Origin: JBMDXB01 sp048594885
GTDB lineage: Bacteria; Acidobacteriota; Vicinamibacteria; Vicinamibacterales; 2-12-FULL-66-21
Assembly: GCA_048594885.1 (NCBI GenBank)
Contig: JBMDXB010000048.1
Coordinates: forward strand, 16,546 to 80,545
DNA: 64,000 nt
Reading direction: 5' to 3'
Made by a program: the position numbers and the translations under genes. Of this stretch, positions 1 to 7,343 are shown in pieces; the first letter of the stretch is position 1, and each line of letters begins with the position of its first letter. The notes under the pieces were generated by a model, which worked only from the letters and a program-made list of their open reading frames with translations, did no database searches and was not told where the DNA came from.

Positions 1-1042
1 TCACCGTCAGCCGGCCGCTGTGTTCCTGCACGATCGCGTAGGCGACCGTCAGCCCGAGGCCCGTTCCCTTGCCCACTTCCTTCGTCGTGAAGAACGGGTC
101 GAAGATCCGCGGCTGCACGTCTTCCGGCACGCCGGGGCCGTCGTCGTTCACCTCGAGGATCACGGCTTCACGATCGACGTCGTGCCAGGTGCGAACGATC
201 AGCGTACCGCGGCCGTGCGCTCCGACCATCGCCTGTTCGGCATTGATGATCAGATTCAGGAGCACCTGCTGCACCTGGTGCGGGTCCGCGAACACCTGCG
301 GCAGCCCTGACGGCAGCGCGTCGAGCACGACGATGTTGTTGAGGCGCTGTTCGTAGGAGCGAAGCGCGAGCGTCTCGCGCACGACTTGATTGAGGTCGAC
401 CATCGCCCGCGTCGTGTGGCGCTTGCGCGCGAACATCAGGAGGTTCCTGACGATCTTGGCCGCGCGCTCCGACTCGCTGAGGATGGTCTCGAGGCCCCGT
501 CTGGTCTGCTCGTCCACGGGACGCTGCGCGAGGCGCTCGGCCCAGGTGAGAATCGTCGCGAGCGGGTTGTTCAGCTCGTGGGCGACGCCGGAAATCGTCT
601 GGCCAAGAGCGGCGAGCTTCTCGGCCTGCAGCAACTGATGGTAGAGATCGCGCGCCTGATCCTCGAGCCGCTTGCGCTCGCTGACATCGCGAACGAGCGC
701 CTCGATCCGGATGTCGCCGTCGCTGCGCTCGGCGTGCGCCGTCACTTCGATCCACATCGGCGTGCGATCCGCCCGGCGCAGGCGCAACAGGTAGTCGGTG
801 ACCGATCCGTCGCGCTCCAGCCGATCGAGAAAGCCCTCGCGCGCCTGCGGATCGACGAACCGTTCCGCATCGAACGGACGGACGTCGTCGCGCGGCGTCT
901 CGCTGCCGTAACCGAACATCAGTTTCAGATGTGGGTTCGCGGACAGCGTGCGCGCGGACGTTCGCGTCAGGAGCCCGATGTAGACGCCCTCGTGGACCGA
1001 CTCGAACAGCCGCGCGAATGACTCGCCTGATTCCGCCTGCAT
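1..1042 (-). CDS. PAS-type sensor histidine kinase, C-terminus cut by window edge
   Basis: Soluble-looking sensor kinase; 347 residues lie inside the window and the frame runs off its left edge. Residues about 8-125 look like a PAS sensor domain, followed by a short coiled coil. The HisKA domain has the phospho-acceptor H155 in AHELNNP. The HATPase domain shows the N-box NLIINAEQA (about 263-271), G1 DDGPGVP (about 300) and G2 GTGLGL (about 326). No transmembrane segment or signal peptide is visible, so the sensing is probably cytoplasmic. The ATG at 1042 is the only reasonable start, because an in-frame TAA lies at 1055-1057. It is divergent from the SDR gene and its response regulator is not in the window. 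The fold assignment is secure; the signal sensed is unknown. Confidence 0.9.
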   Translation of the reverse strand, partial: MQAESGESFARLFESVHEGVYIGLLTRTSARTLSANPHLKLMFGYGSETPRDDVRPFDAERFVDPQAREGFLDRLERDGSVTDYLLRLRRADRTPMWIEVTAHAERSDGDIRIEALVRDVSERKRLEDQARDLYHQLLQAEKLAALGQTISGVAHELNNPLATILTWAERLAQRPVDEQTRRGLETILSESERAAKIVRNLLMFARKRHTTRAMVDLNQVVRETLALRSYEQRLNNIVVLDALPSGLPQVFADPHQVQQVLLNLIINAEQAMVGAHGRGTLIVRTWHDVDREAVILEVNDDGPGVPEDVQPRIFDPFFTTKEVGKGTGLGLTVAYAIVQEHSGRLTV

Positions 1043-1095
1043 GCCGCGGAGATCTTACATGGACACCACGAATAGCCGGGCAGTAATCTGATTGC

Positions 1096-1896
1096 GTGTT
1101 CACGCAGGATCTTCTGAAGGGGAAGGTGGCGATCGTCACCGGAGGCGGAACCGGCATCGGCCTCGCAATCGCGCAGCGGCTCGGCGGCCTTGGCGCGCGC
1201 ATCGCAATCGGCAGCCGCAACTCGGAGAACCTCGAGCGCGGCACGGCGGCGTTGCTCCACGCGGGTCTGGATCCGCTGGCCGTGCAGATCGACGTTCGCA
1301 ATCCCGAGCAGGTCGACGAGCTGGTTCAGCGCGTCGTCCGCCACTTCGGGCATATCGACATCCTGATCAACAACGCGGCGGGCAACTTCATCTGCCGCGC
1401 GGAAGATCTCTCGCCCAACGGCTGGAGCGCCGTCATCGGCATCGTGCTGAACGGGAGCTTCTACTGTTCGCGCGCGGTCGGGCGCCACATGATCGCGCGA
1501 GGCGGCGGCGGCTCGATCGTTTCGATTCTCGCCAACTACGTCTGGACTGGCAGTCCCGGGACCGTCCATTCAGCGGCCGCCAAGGCGGGCGTCATGTCGA
1601 TGACACAAACGCTCGCGGTCGAGTGGGCGCAGCACAACATCCGGGTCAATGCTGTGGCGCCAGGGCCGATCGAATCGCCCGGAGCGGCCAAACAGCTCTG
1701 GAACTCGCCCGAGGCCGTGCAGCGGATCACTGACACGGTCCCGCTTCGGCGATGGGGAACTCCCGAAGAGGTCGCCGATGCGGTGGCTTTCCTGGTCTCC
1801 CCCCACGCGACGTTCATCACGGGCGAGACACTGACGATAGACGGCGGCTCGTGGCTGGGGCGTGGGACGTTCAACTTTCTCATGCCCGGCAATTAA
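1096..1896 (+). CDS. SDR oxidoreductase, 2,4-dienoyl-CoA reductase-like
   Basis: Short-chain dehydrogenase of 266 residues starting at GTG 1096. The NADP-binding glycine motif TGGGTGIG is at residues 15-22 and INNAAGN at about 91-97. The usual catalytic YxxxK is replaced by S159-AAA-K163, with H158 just before it. This matches my knowledge of the peroxisomal DECR2/Bacillus FadH branch, which reduces 2,4-dienoyl-CoA during oxidation of polyunsaturated fatty acids and lacks the classical tyrosine. APGPIES near residue 188 and the C-terminal GETLTIDGG are typical SDR signatures. It stands alone, with no other beta-oxidation gene next to it. Family membership is certain; the substrate is inferred from the altered active site. 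Confidence 0.9.
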   Translation: MFTQDLLKGKVAIVTGGGTGIGLAIAQRLGGLGARIAIGSRNSENLERGTAALLHAGLDPLAVQIDVRNPEQVDELVQRVVRHFGHIDILINNAAGNFICRAEDLSPNGWSAVIGIVLNGSFYCSRAVGRHMIARGGGGSIVSILANYVWTGSPGTVHSAAAKAGVMSMTQTLAVEWAQHNIRVNAVAPGPIESPGAAKQLWNSPEAVQRITDTVPLRRWGTPEEVADAVAFLVSPHATFITGETLTIDGGSWLGRGTFNFLMPGN

Positions 1897-1971
1897 GCGT
1901 GGCCTGTAATGTGCTTTTTTCCCTGAAACCACTCCACAAATGGGCCGGAGTGTATTGCTGCGAAACACGTT

Positions 1972-2154
1972 TTGGCCAAGAAGAACCAGAATCAAGACAT
2001 CCAGAGCCGCCTGAGAGAGCTCACCGAGCAGACACGGCGGACCAGGCGGGAGCTTGAAGACCTCATAGAGCGTGCGGATGGAGACCGTTCCCGCGGGCTC
2101 GCCCACGATCGTTCCCAGTTCTTCCGCCGCCGTCGTCAGCGCAGCGCAAAATAG
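1972..2154 (+). CDS. Possible small charged coiled-coil protein
   Basis: Open frame of 60 codons from TTG 1972. It encodes a very polar, Arg/Glu-rich peptide whose first 38 residues (MAKKNQNQDIQSRL..., ...TRRELEDLIERAD) would form an amphipathic helix or coiled coil. The last 20 residues are basic. I recognise no family. It sits alone in the 338-base gap between the SDR gene and the Lrp-type gene, on the same strand. There is no convincing ribosome binding site, and the basic tail could be a chance product of GC-rich DNA. Treat as a candidate only. Confidence 0.35.
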   Translation: MAKKNQNQDIQSRLRELTEQTRRTRRELEDLIERADGDRSRGLAHDRSQFFRRRRQRSAK

Positions 2155-2173
2155 CATCCATTCGCCTCTTGCG

Positions 2174-2198
2174 TGGTCCAGCCGCAAATGTTGGACCA
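2174..2198. promoter_or_regulatory. Distal inverted repeat upstream of Lrp-type gene
   Basis: Perfect 7-base inverted repeat TGGTCCA (2174-2180) / TGGACCA (2192-2198) with an 11-base spacer. Its centre is about 51 bases from the centre of the stronger repeat at 2223-2252, close to five helical turns, as expected for co-operative binding of an Lrp-type octamer. Binding is inferred. Confidence 0.4.
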
Positions 2199-2222
2199 AA
2201 CATTACGCCCAGAGCGTCATAT

Positions 2223-2252
2223 CATTCTGTCAGAATGGCCAGTGACAGAATG
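2223..2252. promoter_or_regulatory. Candidate autoregulatory operator of the Lrp-type gene
   Basis: Perfect 10-base inverted repeat CATTCTGTCA (2223-2232) / TGACAGAATG (2243-2252) with a 10-base spacer. It overlaps both candidate start codons of the regulator (ATG 2235 and ATG 2250). Lrp/AsnC proteins commonly bind and repress their own promoters at such dyads. The symmetry is seen directly; the role is inferred. Confidence 0.5.
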
Positions 2253-2723
2253 GTAGACGAGACCGACCTCCACATCCTGCAGATTCTGCAGGCAAACGCC
2301 CGAGAAACGCAGGCTGAAATAGCACGCGCCGTAGGTCTGGCGCCGTCGGCCGTGCTCGAGCGTCTCCGGAAGCTCGAGTCCAGGCGCATCATCCGCGGCT
2401 ACATTGCTGACGTGGATCCCCGGGCCGTTGACAAGGGCATGCTGGCGTTCGTCGCGGTCCGCAGCGAAGAGGCGCCTGCGGACGACAACGTCGCACGAGA
2501 GCTCGCGCGATGCCCCGATGTCCTCGAGGTTCACCACGTCGCTGGCGATGACTGCTACCTGGTGAAGGTCCGCGTGCGCGATGCCGAACAGCTTGGGGCG
2601 CTGCTGCGTACGCGCATCGGCCGCATTCCCGGCGTCCGCTCGACGCGGACGACCATCGTGCTCGAGACGGTGAAGGAGACGCACCGGATCGTCGTGCCCC
2701 CGAGCAACGAGGGGGTCTCATGA
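2235..2723 (+). CDS. Lrp/AsnC family transcriptional regulator
   Basis: Feast/famine regulator of 162 residues. The N-terminal winged helix-turn-helix (DETDLHILQILQANAR, then AEIARAVGLAPSAVLERLRKLE) is followed by a RAM/ligand domain containing VLEVHHVAGDDCYLVKV, the usual effector-site segment. The frame is open to 2169, but the extra 22 residues are not family-like. I take ATG 2235; ATG 2250 (MVDETDL) is also possible and would place the dyad at 2223-2252 mostly in the leader. The stop overlaps the ATG of the permease gene (ATGA, 2720-2723), so the pair is translationally coupled. The regulator therefore probably controls export by that permease; the ligand is likely an amino acid. Confidence 0.93.
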   Translation: MASDRMVDETDLHILQILQANARETQAEIARAVGLAPSAVLERLRKLESRRIIRGYIADVDPRAVDKGMLAFVAVRSEEAPADDNVARELARCPDVLEVHHVAGDDCYLVKVRVRDAEQLGALLRTRIGRIPGVRSTRTTIVLETVKETHRIVVPPSNEGVS

Positions 2724-4282
2724 CGCCGGCAAGCACGGCCCGGCAGCGGCGCCTGGCGTACATGGCGTGGATCGGCATCTGCCTGATCTGGGGGACGACG
2801 TACCTCGGCATTCGCATCAGCCTGGAGACGATGCCACCGGCATTGATGGGCGGATTGCGTTGGCTGGCGGCGTCGGCCTTGTTGCTGATCTATCTCGTGG
2901 TGCGCCAGGAACCGCTGCCGCCGCCCTCGCGGTGGGGCAGCATCGCCCTGCTCGGATTCCTGCTGCTCGGCCTGGGCAACGGCGGCGTCGTAGTGGCGGA
3001 ACAGTGGGTGCCGAGCGGCTTGGCGGCGATCCTGGTCGCGGGCTCGCCGTTCTGGATGGCCGCGATCGAGGCGATGTTGCCGGACGGCGAACGCATCCGC
3101 GCGACGACAGTCCTCGGCCTGTTCATCGGATTCGTGGGCATCCTCGTCCTCGTCTGGCCCGACCTGTCGTTCGAGGGATCGAGCCGGGGGCTGCTCGCCG
3201 GCGTCATCGCGATTCAGATCGCATCGATCGGCTGGTCGCTTGGATCGTCGTATTCGAGGCGACAGAAGCGCAGTGAGAACGTCCTGGCGACAACCGCGCT
3301 GCAGATGCTCGCCGGCGGCATCATCCTCACAGGCATCGGCACGCTGCGTGGTGAGTGGGCGAGCCTGCACTTCACGCCGCGCACGGCGTGGACGTTCGCG
3401 TATATGTGCACCGTCGGCGGGATCGGCGGCTTCGTCGCCTACACGTACGCGCTTCGGCATCTGCCCGTATCGTTCGTCTCGCTCTACGCGTACATCAATC
3501 CGATCATCGCCGTTGCGCTCGGCATTCTGCTGCTGAACGAGCCGTTCGACTCGCGCATGGCAGTCGCCGCGGCGCTGGTGCTCGCGGGCGTAGCCGTCGT
3601 TCGCTGGCGCTCGGGAGACGGCGAGCGCCGGCCGTTCGCCGCGCGTCTTCGTCGCATCGCCGCCGTCGTGTTGATGCTGGCGATTCCGGCCGTCGCCGCC
3701 GCGCAGGATGGTGACGCGTCGCCAGTCCGATCGACGGAGAGCAACGGTCGTGGCGCCGCGTCGTTCGGAAAGTTCGTCGCGGGCGGCGCCATCGGCCTGC
3801 TCGCGCACGAAGGTGGGCACTTTCTGTTCGACATCGTGTTCGATGCGGATCCGACGATCCGGCGCGTCGAGTTTCACGGCATCCCGTTCTTCGCGGTCAC
3901 GCATCGCGCCGGCGTATCGCCACGGCGGGAGTTCGTGATCTCGTCCGCCGGATTCTGGGTGCAGCACGCCGGCAGCGAATGGCTGCTCACGCGCCGGCCG
4001 GGACTGCGCCGCGAGCGTGCGCCCATCGCGAAGGGCGTCCTCGCCTTCAACGTGCTCGCCTCGGGTGCCTACGCCGGAGCGGCGTTCGCGCGCACCGGGC
4101 CCTACGAGCGCGACACGCGCGGCATGGCGCACGGCGCGCGGTTGGACGAACGCTGGATTGGCGCGCTGGTCCTGGCGCCCGCCGTGCTCGACGGCTGGCG
4201 CTACTTCGATCCCGAGGCGGACTGGGCGGCGTGGATTTCACGCGGCGTCAAGGCCGCGATGGTTCTGCTGGTGTTCCGCTGA
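2720..4282 (+). CDS. EamA/DMT permease fused to a HEGGH (HExxH-type) membrane domain
   Basis: One uninterrupted frame of 520 residues with two parts. Residues 1-298 are a ten-helix EamA drug/metabolite transporter, starting GICLIWGTTYLGIRI and containing the second-repeat signature YINPIIAVALGILLL. Residues 308-329 (RLRRIAAVVLMLAIPAVAAA) look exactly like a signal peptide with an AxA end. The rest carries LLAHEGGHFLFDIVF, with HEGGH at 363-367 (3806-3820), plus further hydrophobic stretches. The HExxH form suggests a zinc membrane peptidase, but I cannot assign a family. Either this is a true fusion with an eleventh helix placing the domain outside, or a second gene starts internally from a non-ATG codon. 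It is coupled to the Lrp-type regulator and its 3' end overlaps the convergent fabZ-like gene by 35 bases. Confidence 0.85.
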   Translation: MTPASTARQRRLAYMAWIGICLIWGTTYLGIRISLETMPPALMGGLRWLAASALLLIYLVVRQEPLPPPSRWGSIALLGFLLLGLGNGGVVVAEQWVPSGLAAILVAGSPFWMAAIEAMLPDGERIRATTVLGLFIGFVGILVLVWPDLSFEGSSRGLLAGVIAIQIASIGWSLGSSYSRRQKRSENVLATTALQMLAGGIILTGIGTLRGEWASLHFTPRTAWTFAYMCTVGGIGGFVAYTYALRHLPVSFVSLYAYINPIIAVALGILLLNEPFDSRMAVAAALVLAGVAVVRWRSGDGERRPFAARLRRIAAVVLMLAIPAVAAAQDGDASPVRSTESNGRGAASFGKFVAGGAIGLLAHEGGHFLFDIVFDADPTIRRVEFHGIPFFAVTHRAGVSPRREFVISSAGFWVQHAGSEWLLTRRPGLRRERAPIAKGVLAFNVLASGAYAGAAFARTGPYERDTRGMAHGARLDERWIGALVLAPAVLDGWRYFDPEADWAAWISRGVKAAMVLLVFR

Positions 4283-4742
4283 GCGGATCGCGGCTGCTGT
4301 CGCGCGGCCCGAGCGCAAACGTCATCGTCCCTTCGACGACGACCTTGCCGTTGACGCGCGCGATGCCGCGCAGCACGCCCATGCGGCTCCGCAGCCTGCG
4401 CACCAGCGCTTCGATCTCGACCACGTCGCCCGGATGCACCGGCCGGCGATAGCGGACGCGCTCGATGCCCATGAAGTAGATCAGCTTCTCGCGGTTTTCC
4501 GGCTTCGCGAGAATCATGATCGCGCCGACCTGCGCGACGGCCTCTGTGAGAATCGTCGGTGGCAGCACCGGCGCCTCACCGGGGCGATGCGCAAGGTAAC
4601 GCTCGTTCAGCGACACGTTCTTGACGCCGACGATGCGCTTGTCGGGTTCGAACTCGGTGATGCGATCGACCAGCAGGAACGGATAGCGGTGGGGAAGGAT
4701 CCGTTCGATGGCCGCGTAATCGAGAGGCAGCGTCAGGTCCAT
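4248..4742 (-). CDS. fabZ: FabZ-like 3-hydroxyacyl-ACP dehydratase, variant active-site loop
   Basis: Hotdog-fold dehydratase of 164 residues. LPHRYPFLLVDRI at 16-28 and YFMGIERVRYRRPVHPGD are strong FabZ signatures. FabZ dehydrates (3R)-hydroxyacyl-ACP in type II fatty acid synthesis. The active-site segment is unusual. Canonical GHFPxxPVMPG is replaced by AHRPGEAPVLPP: the catalytic His (H52) and Glu (E67) remain, but their spacing is 15 rather than 14 residues and the two flanking glycines are missing. No other fab or lpx gene is nearby, so this may be a specialised paralogue. The ATG at 4742 is preceded by the repeat-filled divergent gap to the phosphatase gene. Confidence 0.88.
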   Translation of the reverse strand: MDLTLPLDYAAIERILPHRYPFLLVDRITEFEPDKRIVGVKNVSLNERYLAHRPGEAPVLPPTILTEAVAQVGAIMILAKPENREKLIYFMGIERVRYRRPVHPGDVVEIEALVRRLRSRMGVLRGIARVNGKVVVEGTMTFALGPRDSSRDPLSGTPAEPSRP

Positions 4743-4747
4743 GGCTC

Positions 4748-4800
4748 AAGGGCAAAGGGTAATCTTACCCTTTACCCCTTACCCTTTACCCTTTACCCTT
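4748..4800. repeat. Heptamer repeat (TTACCCT), inverted, in a divergent gap
   Basis: Tandem units of TTACCCT/TTACCCC run from about 4765 to 4800, preceded by the inverted form. AAAGGGTAA (4754-4762) and TTACCCTTT (4765-4773) make a perfect 9-base hairpin with a 2-base loop. It fills most of the 70-base gap between two divergent starts, so it would overlap both promoters. Confidence 0.85.
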
Positions 4801-4812
4801 AAGTCTTAACCC

Positions 4813-6597
4813 TTGCGACCCGCAGACGATCCACAGCTTGCCACCGGCGCGGCCGACGCGCATGCCGAGCACGAGCTTCTCACCACGCTGTTCGATCTCG
4901 GCCGGCAGGTCACGGCCGTCCTCGATCACGACGAGCTCCTGCAGCAGATCCCCAGGCTGATCGGCCGTCTGATCGCGTTCGAGGCGTTCGCCGTGTACCT
5001 GCTCGACGACAAGCGGGGCGAGCTGCGCGCCGCCTACTCGGTCGGCTACCCGCCGAGCGATCGGCCGCTGCGCCTCCGCATCGGCGAGGGCATCGTCGGC
5101 GCGGCGGTTGCGAGCGAGCAGCCGCTGCTCGTCAACGACGTAGCCGCCGATCCACGGTACATCCCGTTCGTGCCTGGCATGAACGCCGAAGTCGTCGTGC
5201 CGCTGATGCACAAGTCGCGGCCGATCGGCGCGCTCAACATCCTGAGCCGCAATCGCTATCAGTTCAGCGTGCGCGACGTGGCGATCCTCCGTCAGTTCGG
5301 TGCGCACGTTGCCGTCGCGCTCGTCAACGCTCGTCTTTACGAGCGCAGCCGTCTCGACGCGGACGCCTTCGAGACGCTCGCCGAAATCGGTCGCGAGGTG
5401 GCCTCCGTTCTCGACGTCGACGAGCTGTTCACGCGCATCGCGCAGCTCGCGCGGCGGCTGATCGACTACCGCACGTTCGGCATCCTGCTGCTGAACGACC
5501 AGAACGAGCTCGAGATGAAGCTTGCCGTGCAGTACGGCGAAAAGGTGACCGTACCGCGCGTGCCGCTCGGCGAGGGGCTGGTCGGCTACGCGGCCTTGCA
5601 CAAGGAGCCGGTGCTCGTCGCCGACGTGTCGAGGGATCCGCGCTATATCAAGGTGGTCCCGGACGTCCGGTCGGAGCTGGCGATCCCGCTGCTCCTCAAA
5701 GATCGCTGCATCGGAGTGGTCGATCTCGAGAGCCCGGAGCTGGATGCGTTCACCAAGCGCGACGTCGAGATCCTGACGCTGCTCGCCAGCCAGGCGGCGG
5801 TGGCGATCGAGAATGCGCGGCTGTACGAGGAAGTGCGCGCGAACGAGGAACGGCTCGAGCGCGAACTGCGATTTGCGAAGCGCGTGCAACTGGCGCTGCT
5901 GCCGGCGGGATTGCCGAAACGGTTCAAGGGCGTCGACGTCGCGGCTGCGTTCGCCTCCGCGCGGGAGCTCGGCGGTGACTTCCACGATTACCTGGCGCCC
6001 GACGGCAACACGCTCGTGGTGGCGCTCGGCGACGTCTCCGGAAAGGGAGTGCCCGCGGCCCTGTACAGCGCGTTCGCGGCGGAGCTCGTGCGCGGCCGCA
6101 CGTTCCGGCGCCGCTACCTGCCCGAGCGATCGAGCCCGGCGGGCGTCCTGTCGTCGATGAACACGATCCTGCACGAGCGGCAGCTGGAGGAGTACTACTG
6201 CACGCTCTGTTACACGGTGTTCGACCTCAAGCGCCGCGTCGTGACGCTCAGCAACTCAGGGCTGCCGTATCCGATTCGCTGTTCCGGGGATCTCTGCGCG
6301 CAGATCGAGCTGCCGGGGGTGCCGCTCGGATCGTTTGCCGGGTCGACGTACGACGAGGTCACGTTCGCGCTGCACGCCGGCGACCTGTTCGTGTTCTGCA
6401 GCGACGGCGTCTTCGAAGCGATGAACGAGCGCGGTCACGAATTTACCGCCGAGCGGCTTCTCGACGTCGTCAGCCGGTCGCGCGAGCTGCCGCCGGCAAA
6501 GCTCGTTCAGGCGATTTTCGCGGCGGTGGAGGAGTGGCGAGGGACGGCGCCGCCGAACGACGACATGACGGCGGTCGCGGTGCGGCTCACCACCTGA
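4813..6597 (+). CDS. GAF-GAF-SpoIIE (PP2C-type) serine phosphatase
   Basis: Cytoplasmic signalling phosphatase of 594 residues. Two GAF domains occupy about 22-175 and 185-345; each contains a 'PLLVNDVAADPRY'-like or 'PVLVADVSRDPRY' segment. A short coiled coil (ENARLYEEVRANEERLE...) leads to the SpoIIE/RsbU catalytic domain at about 355-594. Metal-binding motifs are clear: GGDFHDY, GDVSGKGVPAAL, CSDGVFEA and PPNDDMT. Such enzymes dephosphorylate anti-sigma-factor antagonists in partner-switching pathways. TTG 4813 is chosen because an in-frame TAA lies just upstream and there is no early ATG. No SpoIIAA/RsbW partner is in the window. A second SpoIIE-type phosphatase is at 18.7 kb. Confidence 0.9.
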   Translation: MRPADDPQLATGAADAHAEHELLTTLFDLGRQVTAVLDHDELLQQIPRLIGRLIAFEAFAVYLLDDKRGELRAAYSVGYPPSDRPLRLRIGEGIVGAAVASEQPLLVNDVAADPRYIPFVPGMNAEVVVPLMHKSRPIGALNILSRNRYQFSVRDVAILRQFGAHVAVALVNARLYERSRLDADAFETLAEIGREVASVLDVDELFTRIAQLARRLIDYRTFGILLLNDQNELEMKLAVQYGEKVTVPRVPLGEGLVGYAALHKEPVLVADVSRDPRYIKVVPDVRSELAIPLLLKDRCIGVVDLESPELDAFTKRDVEILTLLASQAAVAIENARLYEEVRANEERLERELRFAKRVQLALLPAGLPKRFKGVDVAAAFASARELGGDFHDYLAPDGNTLVVALGDVSGKGVPAALYSAFAAELVRGRTFRRRYLPERSSPAGVLSSMNTILHERQLEEYYCTLCYTVFDLKRRVVTLSNSGLPYPIRCSGDLCAQIELPGVPLGSFAGSTYDEVTFALHAGDLFVFCSDGVFEAMNERGHEFTAERLLDVVSRSRELPPAKLVQAIFAAVEEWRGTAPPNDDMTAVAVRLTT

Positions 6598-6612
6598 CGC
6601 GACCGCTCGTCC

Positions 6613-6969
6613 TTACCGCCGCTTGAAATCGACGTCGCGCTGTTGGATGTGGAGTCCGACGGCCTGGCCGCCGAACGTCGCCACCTCGCTGACCTTGCCC
6701 TTCACGCGCACGTGCGCGCCCTTGGTCGGGACACGGCCGTCCTGTGATACGACCGTGACTTCGCCGGTGCCGTCATCGACCTTGTACATCTTGAACGGCA
6801 CGAGCGGAACGCCCCACGCGCTCGTCACCACGCCGTCGATAGAAACGGTCTTGTCGTGATACCGGCCGGGGTTGAACTTCAATTCCGCAACGCTCGTCCT
6901 GGCGGCGCAGCCCGACAGGACAGCGACGAGCGCGATCAATGAAGCCGAACGCGCAATCATCTTCCACAT
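6613..6969 (-). CDS. OB-fold-like lipoprotein
   Basis: Small secreted lipoprotein of 118 residues. A basic N-terminus and hydrophobic stretch end in the lipobox LSGC. The mature part (VSIDGVVTSAW..., VDDGTGEVTVVS, VRVKGKVSEV) has the strand pattern of a small OB-fold domain, of the kind seen in periplasmic nucleotide- or ligand-binding lipoproteins. I chose ATG 6969 because GGGAG lies seven bases upstream; the frame is open to ATG 6996, and ATG 6975 sits directly on that Shine-Dalgarno. It is convergent with the GAF-phosphatase gene, 15 bases apart. The specific function is unknown. Confidence 0.8.
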   Translation of the reverse strand: MWKMIARSASLIALVAVLSGCAARTSVAELKFNPGRYHDKTVSIDGVVTSAWGVPLVPFKMYKVDDGTGEVTVVSQDGRVPTKGAHVRVKGKVSEVATFGGQAVGLHIQQRDVDFKRR

Positions 6970-7270
6970 GGTCATCTCCCTCTGGCCGTGGTGCAAAGCT
7001 TCGACCAGATAGAAAAAGCCGCGCGGAATCGGCCTGACTTACGAACGGGATGCGGCGATGCCAGCGCCTGCCTGAGTTAACGCACCCCGGTGATTCCGCG
7101 CGACGCTACCCTCCACATCAAATCGCGTGCCCGGGAAAACGTCCGAAAACTGGCGCAAATCTGTCCGTACTCGTCCCATCGCGTGGACGCGGCTGACCTC
7201 CCGGCGAGACAACCATCTCCGGCCGGGCTGCGTCTCACCACCAGGCCGCTGAAGAATGCCGGCCTGGAAC

Positions 7271-7319
7271 GACCAAGGACCAAGGACCAAGGACCAAGGA
7301 CCAAGGACCAAAGACCAAC
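7271..7319 (+). repeat. Heptamer tandem repeat (GACCAAG) x7
   Basis: Seven consecutive 7-base units: five exact GACCAAG, then GACCAAA and GACCAAC. It lies 24 bases before the ATG of the PDZ gene, in its leader. The rest of the 374-base gap (6970-7343) holds presumably the divergent promoters; I see no gene in it. Confidence 0.9.
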
Positions 7320-7343
7320 AAAGCTGAAAGGCGAGAGGATCTT

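Noticed and set aside
168..1301. Long minus-strand open frame over the histidine kinase and SDR genes
   Set aside because: It is out of frame with the kinase, gives Arg-rich low-complexity protein, and covers the SDR start on the other strand.
7271..7319. Heptamer arrays as CRISPR
   Set aside because: Units are 7 bases with no spacers and there are no cas genes.
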